From assembly GCA_028673005.1 (NCBI GenBank), contig CM054120.1, positions 75,069,533 through 75,133,532 on the forward strand: 64,000 bases of DNA. The letters run 5' to 3'. The stretch comes from Tanypteryx hageni. Lineage: Eukaryota > Arthropoda > Insecta > Odonata > Petaluridae. The position numbers and the translations under genes were made by a program. Every line of letters starts with the position of its first letter. The stretch's first letter is position 1. Positions 20,290 through 33,559 of this stretch are shown here, piece by piece. The notes beneath the pieces were generated by a model. That model made no database searches. It saw only the letters and a program-made list of their open reading frames with translations, and was not told the origin of the DNA.

Positions 20290-20758
20290 ATTTTAAATCG
20301 GATGGTCAAGGTTTTGACATATTCTGTGGGCTTTTTCCCTGGTCCACTATTGATTAGGAAGGATTGCCACTTTAAGCACGTCAAAGAGCGGTAAATTAGA
20401 AGAGAAAGAAATCCCAACGCATTATCACATTTGTGCTCGGACTGACAGGGTAAAAAACTTAGCATACCGGCTCTATACGAGTCAAATAGTTAAAATAGTT
20501 AACTCTTAGCATAGTCCTAAACGTTAAATGTCGACTGTAACAAATGGGCTTGGCGATCATATTTTATAAACTGTTTTCTCTTCATCATACAAATATAAAA
20601 TAAAATGTGAAAATAAAAGGAAAAATCGTAATAAATATTTCAAACGTCGACCGTTAACTTTGTAACACTGTTGTGCTCTGCGATCAACTGGTCGCCTCCT
20701 CCGGTTTCGGTAATTATATTCGATTTTATGCTCAAAAAACAACGCTCAGAAATATATT
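20290..20758. other. No gene recognised
   Basis: It contains the second copy of the local duplication (about 20310-20390) and AT-rich sequence leading into the satellite array. Confidence 0.45.
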
Positions 20759-20759
20759 T

Positions 20760-23700
20760 ATGATGTTTCTAAATACAAACTGAATTATATTATCTGCAAA
20801 AAATACTAAAAAAAATTGAAGTAAAATTAATGTTCAGTGTAGACTTATTCTTAATGTGTTGGTTGTTTAACATTCGGATACGATACTGAATTGTTGTACA
20901 TGCAAAAAATACCAAAAAAGATTTAGATAATTGAGCGATGTTGTGAATTCAAGTGTAATTAATGTTCAGTGTATACTTACGCTGGATGTGTTGCTTGTTT
21001 AACATTCGAATATAAAACCGAATTGCTTTACATAAAAAAATACCAAAAAAAAGTTTTAGATAATTGAGCAATGTTGTCCATTCAAGTGAAATTAATGTTC
21101 AGTGTAGACTTATTCTTAATGTGTTGGTCGTTCAACATACGAATACGTAACTGAATTGCTTTAGCTACAAAAAATGCCAAAAAATATTTTAAGATAAAAG
21201 AGCGATGTTGTGCATTCAAGTTTAATTAATGTTCAGTGTATACTTATGCTGGATGTGTCGCTTGTTTAACATTCGAATATGAAACCGAATTGCTTTACCT
21301 AAAAAAATACCAAAAAAAGTTTTAGATAATTGAGCATTGTTGTCCATTCAAGTGAAATTAATGTTCAGTGTAGACCTATTCTTAATGTGTTGGTTGTTCA
21401 ACATTCGAATACGTAACTGAATTGCTTTAGCTTCAAGAAATGCCAAAAAATATTTTAAGATAAAAGAGCGATGTTGTGCATTCAAGTTTAATTAATGTTC
21501 AGTGTAAACTTACACTTAATTGTGAATTGAAGTAAAATTAATGTTCAGTGTGAAATTGTTCTTAAGGTGTTGGTTGTTTAACGTTCGGATACGATACTGA
21601 ATTGTTGTACATGCAAAAAATACCAAAAAAGATTTAGATAATTGAGCGATGTTGTGAATTCAAGTGTAATTAATGTTCAGAGTATACATACGCTGGATGT
21701 GTTGCTTGTTTAACATTCGAATATAAAACCGAATTGCTTTACCTAAAAAATACCAAAAAAAAGTTTTAGATAATTGAGCAATATTGTCCATTCAAGTGAA
21801 ATTAATATTCAGTGTAGACTTATTCTTAATGTGTTGGTCGTTCAACATACGAATACGTAACTGAATTGCTTTAGCTACAAAAAATGCCAAAAAATATTTT
21901 AAGATAAAAGAGCGATGTTGTGCATTCAAGTTTAATTAATGTTCAGTGTATACTTATGCTGGATGTGTTGCTTGCTTAACATTCGAATATGAAACCGAAT
22001 TGCTTTACTTAAAAAAATACCAAAAAAAGTTTTAGATAATTGAGCAATGTTGTCCATTCAAGTGAAATTAATGTTCAGTGTAGTCCTATTCTTAATGTGT
22101 TGGTTGTTCAACATTCGAATACGTAACTGAATTGCTTTAGCTTCAAAAAATGCCAAAAAATATTTTAAGATAAAAGAGCGATGTTGTGCATTCAAATTTA
22201 ATTAATGTTCAGTGTATACTTAAGCTGGATGCGTTGCTTGCTTAACATTCGAATATAAAACCGAATTGCTTTACCTAAAAAAATACCAAAAAAAGTTTTA
22301 GATAATTGAGCAATGTTGTCCATTCAAGTGAAATTAATGTTCAGTGTAGACCTATTCTTAATGTGTTGGTTGTTCAACATTCGAATACGTAACTGAATTG
22401 CTTTAGCTTCAAAAAATGCCAAAAAATATTTTAAGATAAAAGAGCGATGTTGTGCATTCAAATTTAATTAATGTTCAGTGTATACTTAAGCTGGATGCGT
22501 TGCTTGCTTAACATTCGAATATAAAACCGAATTGCTTTACCTAAAAAAATACCAAAAAAAGTTTTAGATAATTGAGCAATGTTGTCCATTCAAGTGAAAT
22601 TAATGTTCAGTGTAGACCTATTCTTAATGTGTTGGTTGTTCAACATTCGAATACGTAACTGAATTGCTTTAGCTACAAAAAATGCCAAAAAATATTTTAA
22701 GATAAAAGAGCGATGTTGTGCATTCAAATTAAATTAATGTTCAGTGTAAACTTACACTTAATTGTGAATTGCAGTAAAATTAATGTTCAGTGTGAACTAG
22801 TTCTTAAGGTGTTGGCTGTTTAACATTCGGATACGATACTAAATTGTTGTAAATGCAAAAAATACCAAAAAAGATTTAGATAATTGAGCGATGTTGTGAA
22901 TTCAAGTGTAATTAATGTTCAGTGCATACTTACGCTGGATGTGTTGCTTGTTTAACATTCGAATATAAAACCGAATTGCTTTACATAAAAAAATACCAAA
23001 AAAAAGTTTTAGATAATTGAGCAATGTTGTCCATTCAAGTGAAATTAATATTCAGTGTAGACTTATTCTTAATGTGTTGGTCGTTCAACATACGAATACG
23101 TAACTGAATTGCTTTAGCTACAAAAAATGCCAAAAAATATTTTAAGATAAAAGAGCGATGTTGTGCATTCAAGTTTAATTAATGTTCAGTGTATACTTAT
23201 GCTGGATGTGTTGCTTGCTTAACATTCGAATATGAAACCGAATTGCTTTACCTAAAAAAATACCAAAAAAAGTTTTAGATAATTGAGCAATGTTGTCCAT
23301 TCAAGTGAAATTAATGTTCAGTGTAGACCTATTCTTAATGTGTTGGTTGTTCAACATTCGAATACGTAACTGCATTGCTTTAGCTACAAAAATGCCAAAA
23401 ATAACTTTAAGATAAAAAAGCGATGTTGTGCATTCAAGTTTAATTAATGTTCAATGTAAACTTACTCTTAATTGTGAATTTAAATAAAATTAATGTTCAG
23501 TGTGCACTTGTTCTTAAGGTGTTGGTTGTTTAACATTCGAATATGTAACTCAATTGATTTACCTAAAAAAATACCAAAAAAAGTTTTAGATAATTGAGCA
23601 ATGTTGTCCATTCAAGTGAAATTAATGTTCAGTGTAGACTTATTCTTAATGTGTTGGTTGTTCAACATTCGAATACGTCACTGAATTGCTTTAGCTACAA

Positions 23701-26700
23701 AAAATGCCAAAAAAATATTTTAAGATAAAAGAGCGATGTTGTACATTCAAGTTTAATTAATGTTCAGTGTATACTTATGCTGGATGCGTTGCTTGTTTAA
23801 CATTCGAATATGAAACCGAATTGCTTTACCTAAAAAAATACCAAGAAAAGTTTTAGATAATTGAGCAATGTTGTCCATTCAAGTGAAATTAATGTTCAGT
23901 GTAGACTTATTCTTAATGTGTTGGTTGTTCAACATTCGAACACGTAACTGAATAGCTTTAGCTACAAAAAATGCCAAAAATAATTTTAAGATGAAAGAAC
24001 GATGTTGTGCATTCAAGTTTAATTAATGTTCAGTGTATACTTATGCTGGATGTGTCGCTTGTTTAACATTCGAATATGAAACCGAATTGCTTTACCTAAA
24101 AAAATACCAAAAAAAGTTTTAGATAATTGAGCAATGTTGTCCATTAAATTGAAATTAATGTTCAGTGTAGACTTATTCTTAATGTGTTGGTTGTTCAACA
24201 TTCGAATACGTAACTGCATTGCTTTAGCTACAAAAAATGCCAAAAATAACTTTAAGATAAAAGAGCGATGTTGTGCATTCAAGTTTAATTAATGTTCAAT
24301 GTAAACTTACTCTTAATTGTGAAGTTAAGTAAAATTAATGTTCAGTGTGAACTTGTTCTTAAGGTGTTGGTTGTTAACCATTCGAAAATGTAACTCAATT
24401 GCTTTACCTAAAAAAATACCAAAAAATGTTTTAGATAATTGAGCAATGTTGTCCATTTAAGTGAAATTAATGTTCAGTGTAGACTTATTCTTAATGTGTT
24501 GGTTGTTCAACATTCGAATACGTAACTGAATTGCTTTAGCTACAAAAAATGCCAAAAAATATTTTAAGATAAAAGAGCGATGTTCTGCATTCAAATTTAA
24601 TTAATGTTCAGTGTATACTTATGCTGGATGCGTTGCTTGTTTAACATTCGAATATGAAACCGAATTGCTTTACCTAAAAAAATACCAAAAAAAGTTTTAG
24701 ATAATTGAGCAATGTTGTCCATTCAAGTGAAATTAATGTTCAGTGTAGACTTATTCTTAATGTGTTGGTTGTTCAACATTCGAACACGTAACTGAATAGC
24801 TTTAGCTACAAAAAATGCCAAAAATAATTTTAAGATGAAAGAGCGATGTTGTGCATTCAAGTTTAATTAATGTTCAGTGTATACTTATGCTGGATGTGTC
24901 GCTTGTTTAACATTCGAATATGAAACCGAATTGCTTTACCTAAAAAAATACCAAAAAAAGTTTTAGATAATTGAGCAATGTTGTCCATTAAATTCGAAAT
25001 TAATGTTCAGTGTAGACTTATTCTTAATGTGTTGGTTGATCAATATTCGAATACGTAACTGCATTGCTTTAGCTACAAAAAATGCCAAAAATAACTTTAA
25101 GATAAAAGAGCGATGTTGTGCATTCAAGTTTAATTAATGTTCAATGTAAACTTACTCTTAATTGTGAATTTAAGTAAAATTAATGTTCAGTGTGAACTTG
25201 TTCTTAAGGTGTTGGTTGTTAACCATTCGAAAATGTAACTCAATTGCTTTACCTAAAAAAATACCAAAAAATGTTTTAGATAATTGAGCAATGTTGTCCA
25301 TTCAAGTGAAATTAATGTTCAGTGTAGACCTATTCTTAATGTGTTGGTTGTTCAACATTCGAATACGTACCTGAATTACTTTAGCTACAAAAAATGCCAA
25401 AAAATTTTTTAAGATAAAAGAGCGATGTTGTGCATTCAAATTTAATTAATGTTCAGTGTAAACTTACACTTAATTTTGAATTGAAGTAAAATTAATGTTC
25501 AGTGTGAACTTGTTCTTAAGGTGTTGGATGTTTAACATTCGGATACGATACTGAATTGTTGTACATGCAAAAAATACCAAAAAAGATTTAGATAATTGAG
25601 CGATGTTGTGAATTCAAGTGTAATTAATATTCAGAGTATACTTAGGCTGGATGTGTTGCTTGTTTAACATTCGAATATAAAACCGAATTGCTTTACCTAA
25701 AAAAATACCAAAAAAAAGTTTTAGATAATTGAGCAATGTTGTCCATTCAAGTGAAATTTATATTCAGTGTAGACTTATTCTTAATGTGTTGGTTGTTCAA
25801 CATACGAATACGAAACTGAATTGCTTTAGCTACAAAAAATGCCAAAAAATATTTTAAGATAAAAGAGCGATGTTGTGCATTCAAGTTTAATTAATGTTCA
25901 GTGTATACTTATGCTGGATGTGTCGCTTGTTTAACATTCGAATATGAAACCAAATTGCTTTACCTAAAAAAATACCAAAAAAAGTTTTAGATAATTGAGC
26001 AATGTTGTCCATTCAAGTGAAATTAATGTTCAGTGTAGACCTATTCTTAATGTGTTGGTTGTTCAACATTCGAATACGTAACTGAATTGCTTTAGCTACA
26101 AAAAATGCCAAAAAATATTTTAAGATAAAAGAGCGATGTTGTGCATTCAAATTTAATTAATGTTCAGTGTAAACTTACACTTAATTGTGAATTGAAGTAA
26201 AATTAATGTTCAGTATGAACTTGTTCTTAAGGTGTTGGTTGTTTAACGTTCGGATACGATACTGAATTGTTGTACATGCAAAAAATACCAAAAAATGTTT
26301 TAGATAATTGAGCAATGTTGTCCATTCAAGTGAAATTAATGTTCAGTGTAGACCTATTCTTAATGTGTTGGTTGTTCAACATTCGAATACGTAACTGCAT
26401 TGCTTTAGCTACAAAAAATGCCAAAAATAATTTTAAGATAAAAGAGCGATGTTGTGCATTCAAGTTTAATTAATGTTCAATGTAAACTTACTCTTAATTG
26501 TGTATTTAAGTAAAATTAATGTTCAGTGTGAACTTGTTCTTAAGGTGTTGGTTGTTTAACATTCGAAAATGTAACTCAATTGCTTTACCTAAAAAAATAC
26601 CAAAAAATGTTTTAGATAATTGAGCAAAGTTGTCCATTCAAGTGAAATTAATGTTCAGTGTAGACTTATTCTTAATGTGTTGGTTGTTCAACATTCGAAC

Positions 26701-27910
26701 ACGTAACTGAATGCTTTAGCTACAAAAAATGCCAAAAATAATTTTAAGATAAAAGAGCGATGTTGTGCAATCAAGTTTAATTAATGTTCAGTGTATACTT
26801 ATGCTGGATGTGTCGCTTGTTTAACACTCGGATATAAAACCGAATTGCTTTACCTAAAAAAATACCAAAAAAAGTTTTAGATAATTGAGCATTGTTGTCC
26901 ATTCATGTGAAATTAATGTTCAGTGTAGACTTATTCTTAATGTGTTGGTTGTTCATCATTCGAATACGTAACTGTTTTAGATATTTGAGCGATATTGTCA
27001 ATTCAAGTGAAATTAATGTTCAGTGTAGACTTATTCTTAATGTGTTGATGTGTTGGTTGTTCAACATTTGAATACGTAACTGAATTGCTTTACCTACAAG
27101 AAATACCAAAAAAAATTTTAAGATAATTGACCGATTTGTGCATTCAAATGTATTTAATATTCAGTGTAAACTTATTCATAATTGTACATTGCAGTAAAAT
27201 TAATGTTATAGTGTAAACGTGTACTTAAGCAGTTGGTTGTTTAACATTCGGATACATAACTAATTTGCTTTACCTAAAAAAAAACAAAATATGTTTTAGA
27301 TAATTGAGCGATTTTGTGCATTCAAGTGTAATTAATGTTCAGTATAAACTTATTCCTGATTGTGAATTGAAGTAAAATAAATGTTTATTGTGAACTTGTT
27401 CTTAAGTAGTTGGTTGTTTAACATTCGGATACGATACTGAATTGTTGTACATGCAAAAAATACCAAAAAAGATAGATAAAGAAGCAATGTTGTGAATTCA
27501 TGTGTAGTTATTGTTCTATGTATACTTAACCTGAATGTGTTGGTTGTTTAACATTCGAATATGTAACCGAATTGCTTTACCTAAAAAAAATACAAAAAAT
27601 GCTTTGATATTGTGCATTCAAGCGAAATAAATATTTATCGTAAACTATTCTTAATGTGTTTGTTATTTAGTATTCGTATGCGTAACTGAATTGCTTTACC
27701 TGCAAAAAAAATATTTAGATAATTGAGCGATGTTATGCACTGAAGTGAAACTAATGTTCGGTGTAAACTTACTCTGAATATGTTGGTTGTTTAACATTCG
27801 AATATGTAACTGAATTGCTTTACCTAATAAAACAACCAAAATATATTTTTAGAGAATTTTGCGATGTTGTGTATTCAAGTGAAATTAATATTCAGAGTGA
27901 ATTTACTCTC
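20760..27910. repeat. Satellite array, about 133-bp monomers with higher-order structure
   Basis: The phrase ATTAATGTTCAGTGT recurs every 131-135 bases (20826, 20958, 21091, 21226, 21357, 21491 and on), giving about 50 monomers. Three full-length types are distinguishable. A is GTATACTTA...GCTGGATG...TTTACC. B is GTAGACTTATTCTTAATG...AATACGTAACTG...GATAAAAGAGCG. C is GTGAACTTGTTCTTAAGG, in the classic form with GATACGATACTG and TTGTACATGC. A fourth, ~46-bp unit (GTAAACTTAC...TTAATTGTGAATT) marks block boundaries near 21491, 22736, 23450, 24290, 25135, 25450, 26165 and 26475. A and B alternate between these marks. Divergence rises toward the right edge (after about 26960). There are no coding frames. 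Confidence 0.97.
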
Positions 27911-27934
27911 TAACCACTACACCACAGACTCCCC
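27910..27934 (-). pseudogene. tRNA-derived fragment at the satellite border
   Basis: On the minus strand the text reads GTCTGTGGTGTAGTGGTTAG, a good tRNA-type A box with D-loop. No B box follows, because the satellite begins immediately. It is probably the head of a truncated SINE or tRNA gene. Confidence 0.45.
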
Positions 27935-28162
27935 TAGATTTTTGAAGTGAAGTACTCCGATAAAAAAACTTTATAGCTGAAAAATGATGCCCCCTCACCG
28001 AAAAGATTTGGATCGGAATATGGAATGTCAGGACGACTCTTAGGAAAGATAATATAGAAAATTAAAAGTTGAAAATGAAGAGAGATTAAATAAAGAATAT
28101 CAGGGTTATGCTTAGTTCGGGAGAGAGGCTAGAAAGATTTTATTGGAGTAAATACTTTATAA

Positions 28163-29095
28163 CAGTGGTCTCAAACACGCAGCCCGCAACTCTAATGCGG
28201 TCCGTGAAGGAAGATACATTACACTATGATACAGCCTAAACACAAATGTATTATTATATAGTTTTCAATGCCGCTAATGTCATCGTTTTGTCCGTCACTC
28301 TTTCCGTCCGTCACACTTCAGCTTCCGGTGAACTACTTCGACACCGTTTAAGTTAGAGCAACCAAATTTTCAAGATTGTTTTGGCTAGTAAAATTCATGA
28401 ACCCTACTGATTTGAGGACGGTCTTTTTGTCCGATTATTCTTTAGCAGGGTTTTTAAAAAAAAAAACTCTTATTAACTATCAATATGAGTCCGTTACAAC
28501 GGTAAATTTTTGTTTTGATTACGCTGTCGTAATAAAAATACCGCTTCCTCAACTCTTATTCCTCAGTGGATAAAATAGTTTTAAATAATCTATGAAATTT
28601 AAGAAACCTATTATATCCACGATTTCAAAATATCCGGAGCTTCTTTTTTATTCCCATTTAAAACACTCTACGCCAGCGGTTCCCAAACATTTCTTTCCGT
28701 GTGCCACTCACAAACACTTTTACGACTTTCTGGACTACTAGCCTCGATAATGTATTGCAAAATTTTATTAAATACCTTTTAATTGTGGTGTAAAATTCGT
28801 GATAGTATTAAAAAAACAAGACACAAAATAAAATAAAAATTAAGTAAAATAAATTTGTTAATACAAAATTGCAAAAACCTAGAGCCAACGTCAGTAGTTC
28901 TATCATTTTTCGAGTACCACTTAAAAAACTTTACGTTCCACTAATGGCACTAGTTTTGGAACGTAGTTGGAGTACAGAAGACTGTTCTTAGAATGGAAAG
29001 CGGTTCGCGGATTTGGTAATGTGCCTTAATACGGCGGGCAGATTTATAGCAGTGCCATCATGCGGCCCACGCATGATTTAAGTTTCAGACCCCTG
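28163..29095. mobile_element. Non-autonomous hAT element with a nested insertion
   Basis: Terminal repeats are CAGTGGTCTCAAACACGCAG and, inverted, GTTTCAGACCCCTG, with the CGCAGCCCGCAAC/GCGGCCCACGCATG subterminal blocks common in hAT short elements. Flanks CTTTATAA and CGTTATGG match at 5 of 8 positions. A second pair, CAGCGGTTCCCAAAC at 28674 and GTTTTGGAACGTAG ending near 28966, suggests another hAT short element inserted inside it. The inner pair is less certain. Confidence 0.75.
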
Positions 29096-29221
29096 CGTTA
29101 TGGTAATATATTGGAATCGAGAAATGAGAGCCAAAAGGGAGTACTCTTTAGTATTTCCTAAGATAGCAGACCAAAGGATTACTAAAATAAAGCAGGTAAA
29201 CGACTACCTGGTCTGGTTTTA

Positions 29222-29400
29222 CAGCAATTCGTCGCGGATAATTCGTCGCACGGCAAGTCGTCGCGTGTCAAATTCGTCGCAAGACAAATTCTTCGCATGG
29301 CAAATTCGTCGCAAGGCAAATTCGCCGCATGGCAAATTCGACGCAAGGCAAATTCGTAGCATGGCAAATTCGTCGCAAGACAAATTCTTCGCAAATTCAG
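29222..29400. repeat. Minisatellite, 16-bp unit
   Basis: Tandem copies of AAATTCGTCGCAAGGC with alternating AAGG/ATGG/AAGA variants, about ten units. The period is not a multiple of three, yet both strands stay open across it because the unit lacks stop triplets. I do not read it as coding. Confidence 0.9.
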
Positions 29401-30504
29401 GAATCGTTGAGGAAATAGTGTATCCTTTTCTTCACTAATCCTGCGATACACGATAGTTAGTGTATGGGAAGGGTTGATGATGCCTCATAATTTCCGAATA
29501 AATTATAGAACTCCTGTGCAAATTATTCACAACAATTATCCTAATAAAAATTTCGGAAAATTTAATCGATGAAATATTCGTATCCCCTCCCTTGTGTGTG
29601 TTCGGTGAGGAATAATAATCCAAGAGGTTGATTAGCCAGAAATTCCATAGAAACAAACAAAAGATATTATGCGAAAAACAGTCTCAACGCGCTTGTTTTT
29701 GCTCTATCTGTCCGCCTTGCAATAAATTAAATTAAAATAGCAAGTAAACGGTAAGAGACTAAAGACTGAAATTTGCAGGGTGTAAGTGATCTGTGAGATA
29801 TTTATTACGCTACCAAAGAAATCTTTTGGAGAAATCGGTGGGCGGCAGGGGGTGCCTTCAAAAATTTCAAATAGATAGGAAGTTAAAATTTTTCACGATT
29901 TGTGTGACCTTTAATGCACTCTACAACATCACATAATAATTTTTCAAATATATGTATTCTTTGTTCACTAATATAAGACAACCCCAATCTTTGATTGAGA
30001 AAAAAAAAACAAAACAAGCCTCGTCCTACACTCGGGTAAAACGGTGTATTTTATTCAAGATTGCCAAATTTGTTCTTTATTATAACCTATGAGCCAAACT
30101 GAAACATTTTATGATTTCTAATATTCGCAGCCGTACAAAAGAGAAATTGACAATCGTACAGTTCGACGTAGTTCCCTAAAATTAAAACAGTGCTGAACCG
30201 AAAGCATCAAAAGCAAAATCATGTAATGCGAGGGATAGGTGTACGGTGTACGAGTTGACACCGATTGGATGGGGTAGGGAATGCATTGAGACAACAATTT
30301 GAAGAATACACAGACGTGAGAGACAATGAAGGTTGAAGGATGGAGATCAACTATATTTTATTTATCAAAATAAATGAAATTGATACTTTTCGAGTGTAAA
30401 TGAAGCGCCTGAAAAAATATGGCACCTTTCTAAAATCTTAATAAAATTAATCAGTGAGAAATGATTTATCAGCAATGTTTTAAACAAATTGGTTATTATT
30501 GAAG
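29401..30504. other. No gene recognised
   Basis: AT-rich sequence with no recognisable element. Confidence 0.45.
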
Positions 30505-30660
30505 TCATTAAGAATTGCTTTGCCTGCCCAAAAAATGTTCCCGGTAATTGGACGACGTTATATATTAAAGATAAATTAATGTTAATTGTGAACCTATTCT
30601 TAGTTTGTTGATATTGTACAGTTTTTTTCAATGGTGGTTGTTTAACATTCGAGCACATAG
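30505..30660 (+). repeat. Isolated, degenerate satellite monomer
   Basis: GAATTGCTTTGCCTGCC, GTAATTGGACGACGTTAT, AAATTAATGTTAATTGTGAAC, TATTCTTAGTTTGTTG and TGTTTAACATTCGAG follow the order of the 133-bp satellite monomer. They lie 2.6 kb outside the array and include a short insertion before TGTTTAAC. Confidence 0.75.
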
Positions 30661-30817
30661 TTTAAGATTTCCGTAAAGTCACTCCATAAATATTCTTCAC
30701 ATATGTCTGCTTCGTCTTCTAATTTTTATCTCGGTGGTAATAAAAATTAAGAAGAGAAGTAAGTAAGAAGTAAGAAGATTAGAAATCTTTTAGATGTGTC
30801 GGTAGCATAGGCTAGAG

Positions 30818-31352
30818 CAGCGATATTCAACCTAGGGTACGTGTACACCTTGGGATACGCGATGTCTTTCCATGGGGTACGCAAGTATATTAAAGCAGAA
30901 GTTTCGTATTTTCCCGCAACACTTTTCCATTCGGCAACCGGCATCACCATCTTCCACCTTCTCCACATCTGCTGTGAAATAATTTTCTTTTCATCAGATT
31001 ATTTTGGTTAAATAAACCAACACGAGTAAATTTTAGTTTAAATTCCACTTTATTCGTGATAAATTCAGCGTATGGTATTTAAATTCAGAGCGTATAAACG
31101 GTGGAGGGGAAGTAGAAAAAAAGGAAAATCAATGGACGAGAACGGCCAGGAAAAGACGATGTTAGAGGGCAGAAAGCGTGAAGAGAGAAATTTTCTATTA
31201 ATCAATTCAAATATGACGGATTGTTTAAAAAATTTTAATATAAAAGCAGTGGACTATAGGGAAAAATTAACTGATTACATACCAAGGGGTACGATTTTTT
31301 TTTTTCAAAAACGTTTGAAGGGGTACGCCGATAAAAAAATCAAATATCACTG
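30818..31352. mobile_element. Non-autonomous hAT element (535 bp)
   Basis: CAGCGATATTCAACC at the left matches the inverted right end (ATCAAATATCACTG). GGGTACGTG and GGGGTACGCCG are inverted subterminal blocks. Flanks GGCTAGAG and GACTGGAG agree at 6 of 8 positions. The open frames inside are incidental. Confidence 0.8.
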
Positions 31353-31359
31353 GACTGGA

Positions 31360-33555
31360 GAAAATTAGTTGGTTGAGAGGAAAGCAAATGAGGATTTTCA
31401 AATACTGCGATTGAGGACCTTGAGCAGAATAATGAGGAAGAGAGAGAAAAATTTGTGGGTCGAATTTTGGAGGAAGTCGTAGAAATAATTCCGCTAAGAG
31501 ATAGAATGGGAATTATTTAAAGAATCATTAAAAAGATGGAAATGACAGCGAGAAGATGAATACATTTTTAGAGCTACTAACGTCCGCTAATATTATCCAT
31601 GGTTTGATGAATGAGCGGGAATGATAGCTTGCGTAGTTCTTCAAAGATTAAGATAAAAACATATAGCATTCCGTGTAGGATAATATGGTAAGTTAGTTAG
31701 AAATTTAAAAGAATAATCTGTATAGGGATGAATACAGCACACACTTTTGGAACGAAAACAATGATCTTCCTATTCCAGAATGATAAGCTCCGTCTCGTTC
31801 AGACATTCGCAGGAACAGGGTATCGTTCCATTGATCGGGTCAAAAAAAATTTACTCGCCCGTTCGCAAAAATTCCAATAATTTTCTCCGGGGAGTCAGAC
31901 GGCCAGAGATACACGCTCGGCTACTCGGCCACTAGAAATTCCACGAGTTCGAGAAGCTGAAGAAAGCTGACTTACACATCAAGCGTGATAATTGTGACAT
32001 TCAATCCATAATTCCTTACTGATATTCCCTTTAACACAGTTAACGATCACTTGCGGCAAAGGTGGTAGGTAATAGAAAGTCGCGATCTAGAAGCAATTCT
32101 TCGTGGCAAGGATAAGGATGTGACATCCTCATTTAAGGCAAATTAAGGCCAATATGGAAGGTTAAATTCATTCCGGAAAAAGTCGCTTCTTGAAAGGATT
32201 GCGAGTTTTTATGGGGAAAAAGATGCAACTTTCATCCGCGTAATCGAACTGCCTCACGCTTCTCCATTTCATGCTTAGCCGTATAATCAGCATCGGTAAT
32301 CGCTAATATCAACATCGGTTTATTCTTCAGTTCGTGAAGAAATAATCCTCGAAGTATTCATCCTATTCATTCATGTTATTTTACCTAACACGATACGTCA
32401 ATGCATTAGAAAAAAATCAAGTTGCATTCTCCTCTCTCGAGCATATACTAGGACACCATAGAAATTCCTACAAAAAATATAAAAATGATTCGAAGTACGC
32501 TGAACGCATTTCAAAAATCCGATAACCGCGAGTTAACTTCAGATTTCCTCGCCTCCCCCTCTCCCATTGAATTACGAGATGCAGGTAACGATCTCGAAGC
32601 AGCCGATTAAGCTGGGCTTCCAGCGGTTGTTGCATCTCATTAACTTCTGCTTCTCAGAAATCTAATATCACATTCAACGACCATAACTAATCTTACGTAC
32701 ATAAGGAAACCTAGGCGAGTTTTAGCGCGATAGCCTAACGATTAAAAAAGTAGGTTGGAGAAATCCCGGCGTATTGTTATCGTGGAAATACGCCTACCTA
32801 TATATTCATGATAATATGGCACTGAAGGCGTTAATGATTTTATTATAAAAAGGCGAAGAAAAATTTACAGTATGGAAGGTTAACGGGAATCAATCTGCGC
32901 CAGGGGCTCGGTTATGCGGAACCCAGCTTAAAAATATTTATTTTGGTAAATTTTGCTTGGAGTGCTTCCGTTGGTACGTGGGTGTACTTGGATGTGTGGG
33001 CGTAAATGCGTGTGTGGGGGTGTTTAAGTTTGTGAGCGAGCACCCATTAGGTTCCTGCCTCTTAAGGAGCAAACAAAAGAACCTTCAGACACATGCCTTC
33101 GAAATTCTCGATAACTTGCCCCTTTTCAATTTTTTTCCATTTTTCAGCGTGGGACTCTATACGATGCAAAATAACCATTAGGAAGGAAATATAGCCCCAT
33201 ATATTTTGATAATTTTTCGGATAACAGCGGTGATGATGAGGTATTTGAAAGAGGAAAATACCTCACGTGATCCACATCGTATCTCTTCCACGGAACGCAT
33301 TCCTTTCGCATCATAAGAGAAATGTGAACTCCATTAAATCGCTCACTACGCCATCGACGTGTTGAGAAAAATTAGATACGGTTTATTTCCTTCCTCCCTG
33401 CCGATAGACTAACTCTTTCCCTCTCTTCTCAACCTCCTCAAGCACGTGTCGTGACGCCTTAGCCTCATTGTTCCCTCCGACTCTCCATCACCACTGGGTC
33501 CAAATTCGTCCTTATTAAACGTTAATCGCTTTCCGACTCCCCTCTCTGTCTTCGA
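31360..33555. other. No gene recognised
   Basis: A lone tRNA-like A-box text (minus strand, GTGGCCGAGTAGCC near 31925) and a GT-rich run (32978-33030) are the only patterns I can name. Confidence 0.4.
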
Positions 33556-33559
33556 TCAC

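Noticed and set aside
24019..24282. 87-codon minus-strand frame in the satellite
   Set aside because: It lies wholly within satellite monomers and is not maintained between monomers.
20760..27910. CRISPR array or other spaced-repeat system
   Set aside because: Monomers are contiguous with no unique spacers, the unit is ~133 bp and the context is eukaryotic.
29100..29451. Overlapping plus and minus open frames
   Set aside because: They arise from a stop-free 16-bp minisatellite unit.
30747..31368. 73- and 98-codon frames
   Set aside because: Both lie in or across a non-autonomous hAT element with clear termini; no transposase motif is present.
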